A stretch of 38,786 nucleotides of DNA from Planctomycetota bacterium. Its GTDB lineage: Bacteria; Planctomycetota; UBA8742; JACQVU01; JANLHZ01. Shown here piece after piece: positions 8,094 to 23,000 of the stretch. The position numbers were made by a program, and so were the translations under genes. How positions within the stretch are numbered: position 1 is the stretch's first letter; every line of letters begins with the position of its first letter. The notes below the pieces were generated by a model. The model ran no database searches and was not told where the DNA came from. It saw only the letters and a list, made by a program, of their open reading frames with translations. The stretch lies in assembly GCA_024653775.1 (NCBI GenBank), contig JANLHZ010000026.1, positions 1 to 38,786 on the forward strand, in the 5' to 3' direction.

Positions 8094-11000
8094 ATGAAGC
8101 AAACAAACCCCTCCGTCGCCGCGAAGCTCGTATGGATCGTGCTCTTCATGACGTCGATCTCATGCGGAGGCGAAATCCCATCTCCCGCGCCGACGACAGG
8201 GTCCGCGAGCAGCGGTGCTGAAACTCCGAATGTCGCTCCAAGCGACGCGCCTACGATCGAGGAGCGTTACGGTTCGCTCGTAACGAAGAACGAGAAGCAA
8301 GGCCTGAAGGAAGTCGTGTTCAACTCGGCAGGCGTCCAGGTCGAACTTATGGCGGAAGAAGGAGAAGTCGTAGGAGATTGGACCTACAGATTATCGTCAT
8401 TCGGAAGGCAGGGCGGACTTCTGCAACTGCAATCGAAGGTTCCCGAACTTGTTTCGTCGAAAGCGATGTTCGATTACGTTTCCGTGAAGGAGTACTACGA
8501 GAACCGCGCACAGGGGGTGAAGCAGAGCGCGATAATCGAGAGTCGTCCCGCGGGCGTGGGGCCGATCGTTCTCGAAGGCGCGGTTTCCGGCTACGAAAGG
8601 GCGGAGGCCCGCGAAGGCGGCGCGGTCATCGTGTTCGATATGGGCGCAAGCCGCTATCTGTATTACAAAGACCTTTTCGTCGAAGACGCACTTGGAATCG
8701 AACTCGACGCGTACATGGAAGTCGCTGACGGTAAAATCCGGATCGTGGTGTACGACACTCCGGAGACGGTTTATCCGGTGAACGTGGACCCGACGATTTC
8801 GTCGAGCGACGACGCGCCGTGGTGGGATATAGACTACGGCTCGCGAACGGTGCTGCACGTTCGAAACTCGAATTCGAGCGATATGCCGCAGGGGTACACG
8901 CTAAGCACTACCTGGGATCACGCGGGCCTCGTTTCCACCAGCCTTTCGCTGGCGTCGGGAAACGACTTCCGGATCGTGTATTACGACAAGACCACGGAGA
9001 CCAGTATCGAACTCGATCGTATCTGCGTTACGAGCTGGAACACTTCGACGACGCAGATTTACTTTCGCGCGCAGGAACGGATTCTCGCTGGCGACGAGTC
9101 GAAAAGCTACTACGCCTACTATAACAATCCTTCAGCGGGATCTCCGCCGAAGGATGGGGTCGACGTCTACATGTTCTACGACGATTTCAGCGGGGGGTTA
9201 TCGTCGTGGGACACGGGAAGCGCGGTTGGATCCTGGTCGACCGTCACGAATTTTCTGGATTCCGCTGATGTCGCGGGCACGCATTATTTCATTCAGCAGA
9301 GCAGCGTCGAGACTCCGACCGATTACGTTGTGGAGTTCGATTGCTATTCGCCTTTCGACGGATCGATCTGGAATCTGTTCATTACGATGAAGGAAAACCC
9401 GGCGGACCCGCAGCAGCGAATCGTCGTCGGAGCGCGGGAAGGCGCCGACCAGTGGGTCGTCGAAAAATGGACCAACTCCACGTCGAACACCACTCTCGCT
9501 TCGGTTTCGCAGACCGTGGATCGCGGTATCTGGTACAAATGCAAGTTGCGGTATCTTTCCGGCACGCTGACTTTCTGGGTCGACGGCGCGCAGAAGTTCA
9601 CTTACACCCTTGTCGCTCCGGAAAACGGCTGGGACGACGTCATCGGTTTAGCGAACGCTAATTCCCACGCGCAGTTCGACAACGTCAAGCTCCGCTATTT
9701 GATGAGTCAGGAGCCAGAAGTGGTCGCGGAGGAGGAGTGGAGCGAGGGCGTGTGCAGTTTCCGCCAGCGAATCGAGGTAACGAACCCGAGCGCGACGAAA
9801 ACGCTCCCCGCCGGATATTCGGTGCGCGTAGACATCCCCCACCAGCTATGGGTGTCTGGTGGAGTGATTGGAGAAGCCGGTTCCGCGACAGTGGACGACA
9901 CCTGGCAGACGATCAACTTCGGTAACGCGTATTTAAGTCCGGTGGTTATCGCGAGCGTTCCGACGTACAATGAGACCGACGAAACCGTCGTGCGGGTCAG
10001 GAACATTTCCGGAAGCTCCTGCCAGATGAAGCTCGAAGAGGTTTCGAACCGCGATGGCGTCCACGGGAACGAAACCGTCGGCTACCTCGTTGTCGAGGAG
10101 GGAGACTGGGACCTCGACGGGACGATCCGTCTGCAGGCCGGGACCGTGGACACCAACGCCGCGGTGAAAGCCGGGACCGGAAACTGGACGAACATCAGTT
10201 TCGCGACGGCTTTTTCAGGCACGCCCGCGGTATTCAGCACGGTTCAGACTTACGCCGAGGCGTATCCGACCAAGACGCGCCAACGCAACGCCACGACGAC
10301 GAACTTCGACGTATCTCTCGAGGAGGACGACGGAGGCGACACCATCCATCTGGCGGAAACCATAGGCTGGGTCGCGGTCACGCAGGGGACGACCACGAAC
10401 AACGGAAGTCTCGCGGAGTTCGATCGGACGGCGGACGCGGTGACGCATAACTGGTACAATCAGACGTTCTCGCAGAGCTACGGCGCGGCTCCGGTGTTCA
10501 TCGCGAATCTCAGCAAGTACGACGGAAGCGACGTCAGCGGTGGCAGGATTCAAAACCTTGCCGCGGGTAGCGTCGACATCAAATGCGAGGAAGACACCAT
10601 CGCCGACGCGGAGATCAACCACACGGGCGAGGAGTTCAGTTTCTTCGCGCTCGAAAACGCCGGGGAGATCACCGCGGTGAACGGTCCCGCTAAGGCGCAG
10701 ATCGACGGCGACGACGTTCGAATCGTCTACTTCAACGGAAGCGCTTACGATGAGATCGACCGCGTCACTTCGAACGGCTGGAACCAGGCTTCGACGAGGC
10801 TCTACTTCAAGACGCAGGCGTCGATCGCGTCATCCGGGGTCGACGACAACTACTTCATTTACTACGGAAACAATGCCCTTGGCGCGCCGCCGGACGACCC
10901 GGAGGACGTGTACCTCTGGTATGACGATTACAAATCGAACACGATCGTCGCCGGTGGAGACGCGTACGCGAACGGCGTTCTCTACGAATCGAACATCACG

Positions 11001-14000
11001 GACAGCTTCTACGCCGTCGGGACCGACTTCCTGAGCAGCAACACTTCCGCGACGATGGGCGCGGGCGGCGTGCTGATTCTCGACATGGGACGAGGCGAGG
11101 AGATCAAGAACGCTGCCGGAACAGACTTCATGGTCGAAACCGAGACCGGCGCCGGGAACGACTTCGACGTCTACATCTCGGAGTGGGAACTCGGACCGTA
11201 CGTCTACGTCGGCGCAGGCACGGCGGCCGATCCGACCTTCGACATCTCGGCAACCGGGATCGCTAAGGCGAGGTACGTCAAGATAGCGCAAACATCGGGC
11301 GCGCCGGAGATAAACGCCATCGTCGCGACCAACAGATTCGCGAGCGTCACCTCGACGAGCTACGTGAACGGAAAGCATGTGGACATAGCGGGGAACAACA
11401 CCGCGCTTGTCCGCTACGATTCCGTCAGGCAGGTCGCGACCTACGACACAGGACGCAACTACTGCGGCGGTCTCAGGCTTCCTTCTATATCCGGGACGGA
11501 CATCCTCGTGCAGGCCGACGTAAACACGTTCCGCGTCTACAACCAGAACGGAACCTTTGGAATGCTCGGCAGGTGGACGACGCAGACCGACAACTACTAC
11601 GCGCACATGTCGAACGGGCAGTACACGTCTCCCGGCATAGCGGTCGGATCGGGCGCGCAGAGGAATACGACGGTCGCCACGCCGGGGGGGAACTCGTACC
11701 TTCCGAACAATACATCCGCAAACGGAGACGGAAACGGCACCAGCGACGGCATGAACCCGCAGCGCTCCACGGTTACGACCGCGGGCGGAATGACCGGGAT
11801 CGACACCCTCCGCTACGGAGTGTATGCGCTCGACGCGAACAACGACGCCCACAGGTTCTGGGTCAACGCGGAAACGGACTCGGCGGCGACTCTGGAAAAC
11901 CTTTCGTACGCGAACGCGGGCTACGCAACCACAGGCCAGCCCGCGATCGAAGCCGCGAACCAGTGGGGATTCCTCGATAATTTCGTCGTGCGAAGGTATT
12001 TCTATCCGGAGCCAGGAGCGGCTCTCACAGGCGAAGCTTCGAGCACCGACTTCAAGGTCATGGGAGTTCATCCGTCGACGAACGCGACGTATCCGGGAGC
12101 GACGGAGGTCCAGATTCTACGCATCGACGTCGAAGCCGGCAGCGGCGAGAGCGCGACGCAGTTCATAATCGCGAGTCAGAACACGACCGACGCCGACGTC
12201 TCTGGAGTTTCTCTCTACTACACCGGGACGAGCACGACCTTCAGCACGACGAGTCCCTTCGGCACAGCAGGCCAGACCTTTAGCGGCGGCGCGGTGACCT
12301 TCAACGACTCTCTCTCCCTCGCAGACGATTCGCTCGTGCACTTCTTCCTCGTGTACGACGTCGCGGGCGGCGCAGGTATCGGAAATACTCTCGACGCGAA
12401 AATCGACGTCGGCGGCGTGACGATAAGCGCGACGCAGTATCCGGAGACCGACCCCGTCGATCCGTCAGGCGGAATCCTTGTCGCAAACCTCCAGACGCTT
12501 TCGGCGGTAACAGTGACGAACATCGATACGTCGAACGCCAAGCCGGGAGGGTCGGACCTTCAGATTCTAAGGATCCAGTTCGACGTAACGGGAACGGGCG
12601 CCCCGCTGTCGATCGAGGAGTTGACGCTGACCACCACGAATATCTCCGACAGCGACGTCAGCACAGTCAGCGCGTACTACACTGGTAACGATCAGGCGTT
12701 CAACACGCTGATGCCATTTGGAACCGTGAACCAGGCGATCTCGTCGGGTCAGGTCGCATTCAGCGATATTCAGGACCTCGGCGATGGAAGCTCGGCGGAC
12801 TCGTTCTATCTTTTCATCACCTATGACATGTCGGACGTCGCAACCCTCGGAAACACCGTCGACGCAAAAATCCTCTCGAACGACATAACCGTCGAAGGCT
12901 CTACGTATCCCGTGACGACACAGGATCCCGCGGGTAACAGGACGATTGCGGTGCCCACGGGAACTATCGCGAACCTGCCGCCGGTCGCGATCTCCGTGGA
13001 CTCGGACCCGTCGCTTCAGAACTTCCAGACCTTTAACGAAACCGACGGCGGCGACGCCGATTTGTACGTCGACAACCTCGAATCCGACGACGGAACCTAC
13101 GCAGGCGGAAACATGGGCGCCATCGGAAACGTGTTCGATCCGCAGAAGGCGAGCGTCGAGTTCCTTTTCGATCTCGACGACGAGGTCGCGGGGATCGAGG
13201 GCAGGGACATCAACTCGCTTCGGGTCGAGTTCGAAATGTACCTGACGGGTCAGAATCTCGGCACCGCTCCTGCGAGTTCGTCCGCCGACTGGGAGGAGGT
13301 GAACTACGCGAAGGTGCAGCTCTACGATTTCGTCAACAGCACATGGAGCACGATGGAAAGCGATTTCCTCCAGACTACCGCGGTCAACTGGAACGGCGGA
13401 GATGAAGCGCTGTATTGGGACAACACCACGGATACGAATCCGGAGCGTCCGCTCAGAAGGTTCAAAAGCTCCGGGTTCTCCGACAGCAACATGAATTCGA
13501 GCGGGCAGATCAAGATCAGGACTGTCATCGAAGGCGTGTTCATCGGAACCGGGGGCAGGTGCAACTTTATCTGCGATTACGCCCACGTGAGCCTCAACTA
13601 CGGCGCGAACGTCGAAATGGTCAGCTACAGGTTCGCCGACAGCGGGCAGCTTCCGCTCGGAAACGAAAACACCGCCTACACCGCGGGAACGGGCGAGGAC
13701 CTACACCTCCGCGCGGGCGTTCGATCGAGGTACAGGCCGTTCGTGGGTCAGAGGATCGGGCTGCAGTACGACACCGACGCGAACTTCACCTCCGGCGACG
13801 GATTCAATCCGAAGGTGATGACGACCTCCACCACGGAACTCACGATGTGGGACGACGGCGCGCACCTCGAAGGCGACACCATCTCGGGTTCGAATCTGCT
13901 TTCGAGTATCGACGTCCTCGGAATATATCACGAGGACGAAATCCCTCCGGTTCAGAACAAAAACCAGGACCTCGTTTACGAGGAGGATTTCACGGTGCGC

Positions 14001-17000
14001 GGACTTTCGACAGGGACGTACTACATTCGCGTGGTGAAGCTCGACGGCTTCGGCGCGCTGCTCGCTCCGCTAGACGTCTCGTCGAACGTGGCGATTTTGT
14101 CAATCGCCACGCCGACGATAAATCAGGCGGCGTATCGCTTTGGAACTAACGTCGCGTCTCCCGTGTGGGACGCGGTGGACACGCCCAAGGAATTGGTCGT
14201 GGACGATATCTACATCCTCGCGGTGCGGATGGAAAATACCGGAGGCACAGGCGCGAACAACAACTGGCAGCTTCAGTTCCAGCAGACGAGCGGGACTCCC
14301 GGACCCTGGCAGAACGTCACCACCGTGGCGAGCGACTGGACCGCGGTCGACGGAGTCTACGCAGCGGACGACGCGAGCGTCGCGACGGCGTCATTCGTCT
14401 GTGGCGCGGGAACTGGCACCGCGGCCGCGGGGAGATACAGCGAAGTCGGCGTGTCGCAGTCCAACACGAATCCGTTCAACATCCCGGCTGGAAATTACAT
14501 GGAATTCTGGTACGCGATTTCGCCTTCGAGCATCGCGGCGGGAAAGGCGTATCGCTTCCGCGTGACGAACAGCGGCTCGTCCGCGGGTTTCAGCTACCTC
14601 GTCAGCCCGGAGGCGCAGCAGGTCAGCACGGAGCAGGTGAGCTACCGCGTGCTCGACGAAAACGAAAGTCCGACAACGAGCGAAAGCGCTTCGGCGCAGG
14701 TTTCGACGGACCAGCTTCTGCATCTTCGCGTCGGGGTCCGCTCGAATAACGGCGGCTGGAGCGGACACCGCCTCGGAATCCAGTACGATACCACGAGCGA
14801 CTTCAGTTCCCCGACGATCGTCACCGACGCGACGTCGATGGTAACGCTCTGGGACGACGGCGATCGCGCGGACGAGAGCGCGGTGGTTGCGCTAAGTCTT
14901 TCGGGAAGTCCGAGCGCGGGTCGCTACCACGAAACGAACGTGCTGAGCGCGGTAGAGCCGGCGATGACCGCGGATCAGCTTTACGAAGAGGATTACTCTA
15001 TCTATTTCGATACCCCTGGGACGTACTACGTCCGCGTGGTGGAGCTTACCGCGGGAGGAGCGTTCAGCGCTGCGCTCGATGACTACTCGAAGCTGATAAC
15101 CTTCAGCGTCACTAATCCTTCTCTCCGTCAGAACTTCTTTAACTTCGCAGCCGACTCGACGACGCCATCGTTTGTCGGGACGGACGTCCAGCTCGAGTTC
15201 GTGCCTGGGACGAAGTACCTGCTTTCGATGCAGATCGAAAACCGCAGCGGCGTGGGCGATGCTCCGTGGTGGAACGGAAGCTACGGCAAGCGCAAACAGA
15301 TCGCGATAACGAACAACAATTCCGTCGACGCGATGCCGACGGGTTACTCGACGTACATCACGATCGACCACGCTTCGCTCGTTACTGGCGGATTATCGCT
15401 CGCAAGCGGAAACGACGTTCGCGTCGTGTACTTCACCGGAGGCGGAAGCGTGGAACTCGATCGAGCCTGCGAGACCTCGTGGAACTCCAGCACGAGTACC
15501 ATCTGGTTCAAGACGCAGGCCTCGATCGGAGCAGGCCTTGCGGACTCGAACTACTACGTCTACTACGATTACAGTTCCGCGGGCGCGCCTCCCGCAAACC
15601 GCGCGAACGTGTACTACTTCTACGACGACTACAGTGGCGGCCTCGGCTCGTGGACTGGGTCTTCGAACGGAACCTGGGCCGTCAACGGCTCCGTGGATGC
15701 GTGGTGCGACGACACGAACCCCGTCGATCAACTCTATTACAAAGCCCTCGGAGGCAGCACCCCCGCGAACAAGTACGTCGAAACAAGATCCCGCGCTTTA
15801 TCGACGGGAGAAAGCAGGAACATGTTCGTCATCACGAACCGCGACAGCGCCACAGGCGACTTCATCGCGTGGGGCGGCGACGACACAAACAACTTCTGGC
15901 GGTTCGAAACCTGGGACATCAGCACCAACGGCCGCGCGACCCAGCAGCAGAACCCATACGCCATCGCATCGGATACCTGGTACACGCTCGGCGTTTCCGT
16001 GGAAGGCGACGAATACGAGATCTACGTCGACGGAGTCCTCAAGATGCAGAGCACTTACAGCACTTCGTGGAATCCGGAGATCGGAATGGGCGCGTATAAC
16101 GCCGACACGGAATTCGACTATTTCAAGGTGCGTCAGTATCTGAGTCCGGAGCCGTCGACGACGGTCGGCGGGACGGACACTCTGGCGAACTTCCAATTGC
16201 AGTTCCAGAAGACGAGCGGCACCCCCGGACCCTGGACGAGCATCACGACGTCTAGCAGCGAATGGCGCGCGCAGAGCGGCGTTTTCGGCGTGGACGGCCG
16301 CACTGTGAATACCAACGAATTCGTCTGCAACTCCGGAAACCCGCCGACGAACGCGGGGACGATCCCGCAGGCCGGCGTATACACCGAAACGGGGGTCTTC
16401 ACGAAGCAGATCACCGCCGGAAACTATCTGGAGCTTTGGTACTGCGTTTCCCCGATGAGCGAAGCCGCGGGCGAAAGCTACAAGTTCCGGGTGACGAACT
16501 CCGGAAACAGTTCCGCGTACACGTATACGACCTACGCCGTCGCGGCGCAGACCCAGATAGAACAGGTGAGCTTCCGCTGGCTCGATTCGGGCGAAGCTCC
16601 CGCGACGAGCGAAAACGCCGGGTACGACGCGACCGTAAACGACGAGCTTCACCTCCGCCTCGGCGTCCGGTCTAATAACGGCGCTTACGGCACGCACTAC
16701 CTCGCGCTTCAGTACGATACGGATATCAACTTCACCTCGCCCACGATAATCACGACGGGCACCTCGAACCTTCGGATGTGGGACGACGGGGATCACAGCG
16801 AAGGCGACGAAGTCGCGGCGTCGTCGCTATCCGGATCGCCCACCCTCGCGAAGTATCACGAGGACAGCATCCCTCCCGCGGAAACGAAGAACGCCGACAC
16901 GCTCTACGAGGAGGACTTCACGGTGAAGGTCGTCGGCACGGGCCAGTTCTACGTCCGCGCGGTCCTTGTGGATTCCTCCGGCGTCTTCGTCAGCGCGCTC

Positions 17001-20000
17001 GATGAATACACGCAGATAATCAGCATAACGGGTAACAATCCATCGTGCAGTCAGACCAGCTACAACTTCGGCGCGGGCGAGTTGACCGCGGGCGCTGGCT
17101 TCGGCAGCGCGAACACCGCGATCCCGTTCTCGCCCGGGACGACGTACACCGTCGCTATCAGAATGGAGAACTCCGGCGCGGTCGCGGTCAACTTCGACAA
17201 CCGCTTGCAGTACCAGAAGACGAACGGCACTCCCGGATCCTGGACCGACGTCACGACTACGTCGAGCGCGTGGAAAGCAGTGGTCAATACCGCTCAGAAC
17301 GGCGCCGCGATCGCTACGGGCAATTTCGTCACGAACGCTGGCGCGCAGGCGCTCATAAACGGAAGGTACTCCGAGACCGGGCACCAGCCGTCGTACAGCC
17401 TGCTCGCGACGAGCGAAACGGAACTCAGATACGAAATTGAGGCCACCGCGTCAGCCATCGGAAATGCTTATCGTTTCCGCGTGACGAACTCTGGCGCGAC
17501 CACGGGTATCGCGTACAGCGTCTATCCGGAGGTCTACGACATCACTTACGAGCAGGTCAGCTTCCGCTTCGCGGGAGAGAACGAAAGCGCGCTCGAGGCG
17601 CAGAACACTTCGCTCCAGGCCGCGGTGGGTCAGCTTCTGCATCTCCGCGTGGGCATTCGCTCGAATAACGCCGCGTGGAACGGGCACAAGCTCGCGGTGC
17701 AGTACGACACGGATAACGCGTTCACGCCGGGCGACGGTTTCAACCCCGTCGTGATGACAATCGGAACAACCGAGCTTCAGATGTGGGACGATTCCGACAG
17801 ATCGGAAAATTCAGGGACCACCGGGCTTATTCTTTCCGGATCGCCCTCCGCGGGAATCTACCACGAAAGCCACGACCTCATAAACGCGCAGAACAAGAAC
17901 GCGGGCACGCTCTACGAAGAGGACTTCACCGTGTGGCCACAGACTACGGGCACATACTACATCCGAGTAGTCGACTACACGACCGCAAGTCCCGTGACGC
18001 TCGATCTCTACACAAGCCCGGTGATTTCGCTGACTGTCAGCGTTCCGAACGTCGGTCAGGCTGCGAGCAACTGGGCGCCGGACGGAGCCACGCCTAGCTT
18101 CGGGACCGTGGACGATATTCTCGAATTCACGACGCCGACGAAATACATCCTCGCGGTGCGCGTCGAAAACACAGGCGCGTCGCCTTCGACGTTCAACTGG
18201 AAATTGCAGTACCAGAAGGATCCGACGGGAACTCCGGGCGCGTGGACGAACGTCACCACCACGAGTAACGATATGCGCGCCACCGACGGCGTCTACGCCA
18301 GCAGCGGAGATACGGTGAACACGGGCAGTTTCGTTACAGGCGCCGGTACGGGAAGCGCCATCGACGGCAAATACACCGAAACTGGAAACGTTAGCGGATT
18401 CACACTCGGCGCGGGCGATTACACGGAACTCTGGTTCGCGGTCCAGACGCAGTCGTCGTCGGCGCTTAACCGTTACAAGTTCCGCGTGACGGACAACGGT
18501 TCGACCAGTTCGTTCACGTACACGGTGTACCCGGAGTGCGCACAGCAGGTTACCGCGCAGCTCGCGTACCGCTGGCTCGATGGTTCAGAGTCGACGGTCG
18601 CGGCGGAGAATAACGTCTACAACGCGATCGTTGGCGATCAGCTCCACGTTCGCGCCGCGATCCGCAGCCGGCATCTAGACTGGGGCACGCATTACTTCTC
18701 GCTTCAGGTAGACGACAACATCGGCTTCTCGTCGCCCGCGATGGTGACGACTTCGGGCGCTGACATCAAATACTGGGACGACGCGGATCGAACCAAAGGC
18801 GACCCCATCGCGGCGCAGATACTAAGCTCCGTGAACGCAAATGGAGTCTACCACGAAGACAGCGTCCCGCCGATCCAGAGCAAAAACGCCGACTCCGTCT
18901 ACGGCGAGGACTTCGCGGTAGAGATCACGAGCGTCGGCAACTTCTACCTCCGCGTGGTGGAGGTAGACTCGGCGGGCACGTTCGTCAGTACCCTCGACTC
19001 CTACTCGTCCACGATCTCTATCTCCGGAAATAACCCGTCGTCGCTGCAGGACAGCTCCGCCTTCGGAAGCGGCGAACTCACGGCGGGCACCGGGTTCCAG
19101 GCCGCCGGGACGTCGCTCAGCATGACTATCGGAAGCAACTACACCCTCGCGGTGCGCATATCGAACACTGGCCTCGTCGCAAGCAGTTTCGACTGGAGAC
19201 TCCAGTACCAGAAGGTAAACGGCACCCCTGGCGCGTGGACCGACGTCAACTCCACGTCCGCCGCGATCAAATCGGTTGCGGGCGGAACCCCGCAGGACGG
19301 GACCGCGATAATCGTCACGGACTTCAGTTCCGGAGCGGGCACTGGAACCGAGGTCGATGGACGCTATTCCGAGACCGGGCATCATCCGGGATACGTCCTC
19401 GGCGCAGGAAACCAGACGGAGCTTCGGTACGAAATCCAACCGCAGACGGGCGCGAAGGGGAACAAATACAACTTCCGCGTGACTAATTCGGGTTCGAGCA
19501 CGGGCTTCGTCTACAACGTCTACCCGGTCTCGTTCAACGTCACGCACGAGCAGGTGGCGTTCGTCGTCTGCGACGACACCGAGGCATCGGTCGCGAACGA
19601 AGACACCGTCGCGTATCTCGCGGTGGATCAGAACGCCCACCTTCGCGTCGGAATCCGCTCGAACCATTCAGACTGGTCCAACCACAAACTCTCGCTCCAG
19701 TACGACGGCGACGGCGACGGCGATTTCTCCACCGGCTCGCCAGTGAACATCACCACCGCAAGCTCTCTCGTTATGATGTGGGACGACGGCGACCACACCG
19801 GCGGCGATTCGCTCACGAGCAAGCTTATCTCGTCGTCGAGCGGAAGCGTCTTCGGCATCTACCACGAAGTCCAGAATCAGGGGTTCCAGACAAAGACCAA
19901 GGACATCAGCTACGAGGAGGATTTCACCATCAAGGTCGATACCGCGGGAACTTACTACCTGCGCGTCGTCGATTACAACGGCGGAACTCCCGCGGCTCTC

Positions 20001-23000
20001 CACACGTATACGAGTCCTGTCGTCCAGATCGTAGTCGCGGTGCCAGCAATTACGCAGGGCGCGTATAACGCGGGGACGAATGTCGCTTCACCCGTCTGGA
20101 CCGGGATCAACACCAAAATGACCTTTGCAACCGGGTCCAACTACATCGCCTCGGTGAGGGTCAAGAACTCAGGCGCGACTCCGCAGAACTACAGTTGGAG
20201 GCTTCAGTTCCAGGAAGATCCACAGGGTACGCCCGGATCGTGGACCAATGTAACAACCACGTCAAGCCACATTCGCGCGGTGGACGGGGCCTTCGGAACG
20301 ACGGGAGACCCCGTGCTCACCGGAACTTTCGTTTCGGGCGCGACTACCGGAACCCCGGTCGACGGCAAATACTCCGAGTCAGGGATAGTGACCGCATACA
20401 CACTCGGCGCGGACGAATATACCGAGTTCTGGTACTGCATCCAGCCGCAGGCCACGGCGGCGCTGAAGCACTACAGGTTCCGCGTCACGAACAACGGAAA
20501 CGCCGGACCGTTCACATACAGCGTCTATCCGGAGATCGCGCAGAAGTCGACGGAACTCGTGAGCTATCGCTGGCTCGATTCCGCGGAAGTCGCGCTGACC
20601 GCGCAGAACACCGCGCTAAACGCCAGCACGAACGACAAGCTCAACCTCCGCGTCGGAGTGAAGTCGAAGGGACTCGACTGGGGAACCCACTACCTCGGTC
20701 TTCAGTACGATACGAACGTCAGCTTCCCATCGCCGATACTCGTCACCACGGGCACCGCGAACGTCCGGTATCACGACGACACCGGGCATAATATTGGCGA
20801 CGCGCTCGGTTCCACGGTGCTCACCGGGACTCCCACCGCGGGCAAGTACCACGAGGGCACCGCGTCGCCGCCAGCGCTTACCGCGAGCGCGTACACCCTC
20901 TACGAGCATAACTTCACCGTCGAGGTTCTGACCGCGAACACGTTCTACCTGCGAGTGGTCGAGCTTAACGGCGACGGCACCTTCAACAAGGTTCTGAATG
21001 TCTATACAATGAAACCAACCGTCAGCGTCTACACGCCGTCGACGGAGCAGATTTCGTACAACTGGGGCGCAGGCGAGCTTACAGCGGGCACGGGCTTCGG
21101 CACCGTGGACACGCAGCTCAGTTTCCTTGTCGACAACACGTACACGCTGACGATGCGCTACGAGAATTCGGGCGGCGCGTCGACCGCCGCCGACTGGCAG
21201 CTTCAGTACCAGAAAACGAACGGCGTTCCCGGCGCGTGGACTAACGTCACCACGGGAAGCGGCGTCTGGAAAGCCGTCGCGAACACGGTTCAGGACGGAA
21301 CCACGGTAACGACGGGCAATTTCGTAACCACCACGGGAGGCGGAACCCCGGCAAGCGGCAGGTACAGCGAAACCGGCAAACACACGAGCTACATCCTCGG
21401 CGCCGGAGACGAAACCGAGCTGAGGTACGAAATCCAGCCTGACTCGGGCGCGGCAGGGAACACGTACAGGTTCAGGCTGACGAACGCTGGCTCGACCACG
21501 GGATTCATTTACAATGTTTACGCGCAGGCGGCGCACGGCTCGACGACCTGGATCGGAACTTCCACCGATTGGAGCGATCCGTCTAACTGGACGAACGGCG
21601 TGCCAGGCGCGAGCGACGACGCGATCGTTCCGGACACCCCATCGGGTGGAAACTTCCCGCTTATTAGCGCGGCGAACGCCTACGCGCGGGATCTCACGAT
21701 TATCGCGGCGACAAGCCCGACGACGATCAGCCTGGACCCAGGGCTGACGCTCACGGTGAACGGCACGCTTACCGTTTCCGGAACGCTGGTGAACAAGGTG
21801 ATTTTCGAGCGTGTCGGAACCACCGGAGGATTCAACTTCACCCTCGGCGCGAGTTCGTCCGTCGACATGGAGTACTTCGAAGTAAACGGCGGACAATTGA
21901 AGTTCGGCTCCGGCACGACGGTATTCCAGTTCAGAAGAGGAAGGTTCGACAATCCCCACACGACGGCGAAATTGTTCCTCGACGTCTCGCTTTACACCGG
22001 CGCCTCGTTCACGGTAGGCGCGGTCAACTTCTTCAACTCGACATACATCGGCGGCGCGAAGAACGTCAAGGCAGCGACGGGGACGAACGTCATCCACTTC
22101 TTCGGGTCGAAGGGTCCGCTCTCGGGCGAGACTTTCGACAACGATCCGTCGAACAAGATCAGATGGTTCGCGAACGAGCCGTGGTTCAGAAACAATAATT
22201 CAGGTTTAGAGTATCCAAACCTGCAGGACGCGATCAACGCCGCTTCGGACGGCGACGAGATAATCTCGAGGAACCCGATTCCGTGGGATGGCGACATCGT
22301 CATTCCCATTAACAACCTTATCCTGCAGGGACTCGTCATCGACGGAAACGTCAACACCAACGGCGTCGCGACCGGCGTCCGTCTTGTAAATCTGTTCGTC
22401 AGCGGCAGCGTCGGAAATACCGGACCTGTGAAGGAGGTTCTGAACTGTAGCGTCGACGGAACGATAAACGCCGATCCTTCGACCGGCGTAGTCAAGTGGA
22501 CGCTTTCCTCCGGAGCCATAAACGCGCCCACGACAGTCGAGAACATCGTCGACGCGTCCGCGTCCACCAACCACTGGCGCGACGTTGCCAAGTTCGATTT
22601 CCATCTGAAGCCGACGTCGACCGCCATCGACGCCGCGACGACCTCCAACGTCCTCATCGACTTCGACGCGCAGACCCGCGCGGACCTCGACTCCATTCCC
22701 GACATCGGCGCCGACGAAGTCGACACCGCGGACGGCATCGGGGATCAGGTCTGGAAGCGCGGCGACAACGACGCCGTTGCGGATCGATTCGGAGTCGTCA
22801 ACAACAAGTATCTGGATCTCTGGGGATCGCAGCTTCTCTGGCTCGTGACTGGACTCGCGGACAACACCGCGTCGAAGTGGCAGAACGCCCTTGTCGCGGT
22901 CGATACGTACCAGGGGGACGTCGTCGCGGGAATCCGCGGCGCGGTCAGCACCACGACCTCCAACCTCGGATTCACGAACGGCTTCATGACATTCCCCGGC

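Noticed and set aside
12043-12950. Sialidase activity in the giant lipoprotein
   Set aside because: Only the BNR-associated N-terminal type domains are seen; no Asp-box propeller or catalytic Arg triad could be identified.
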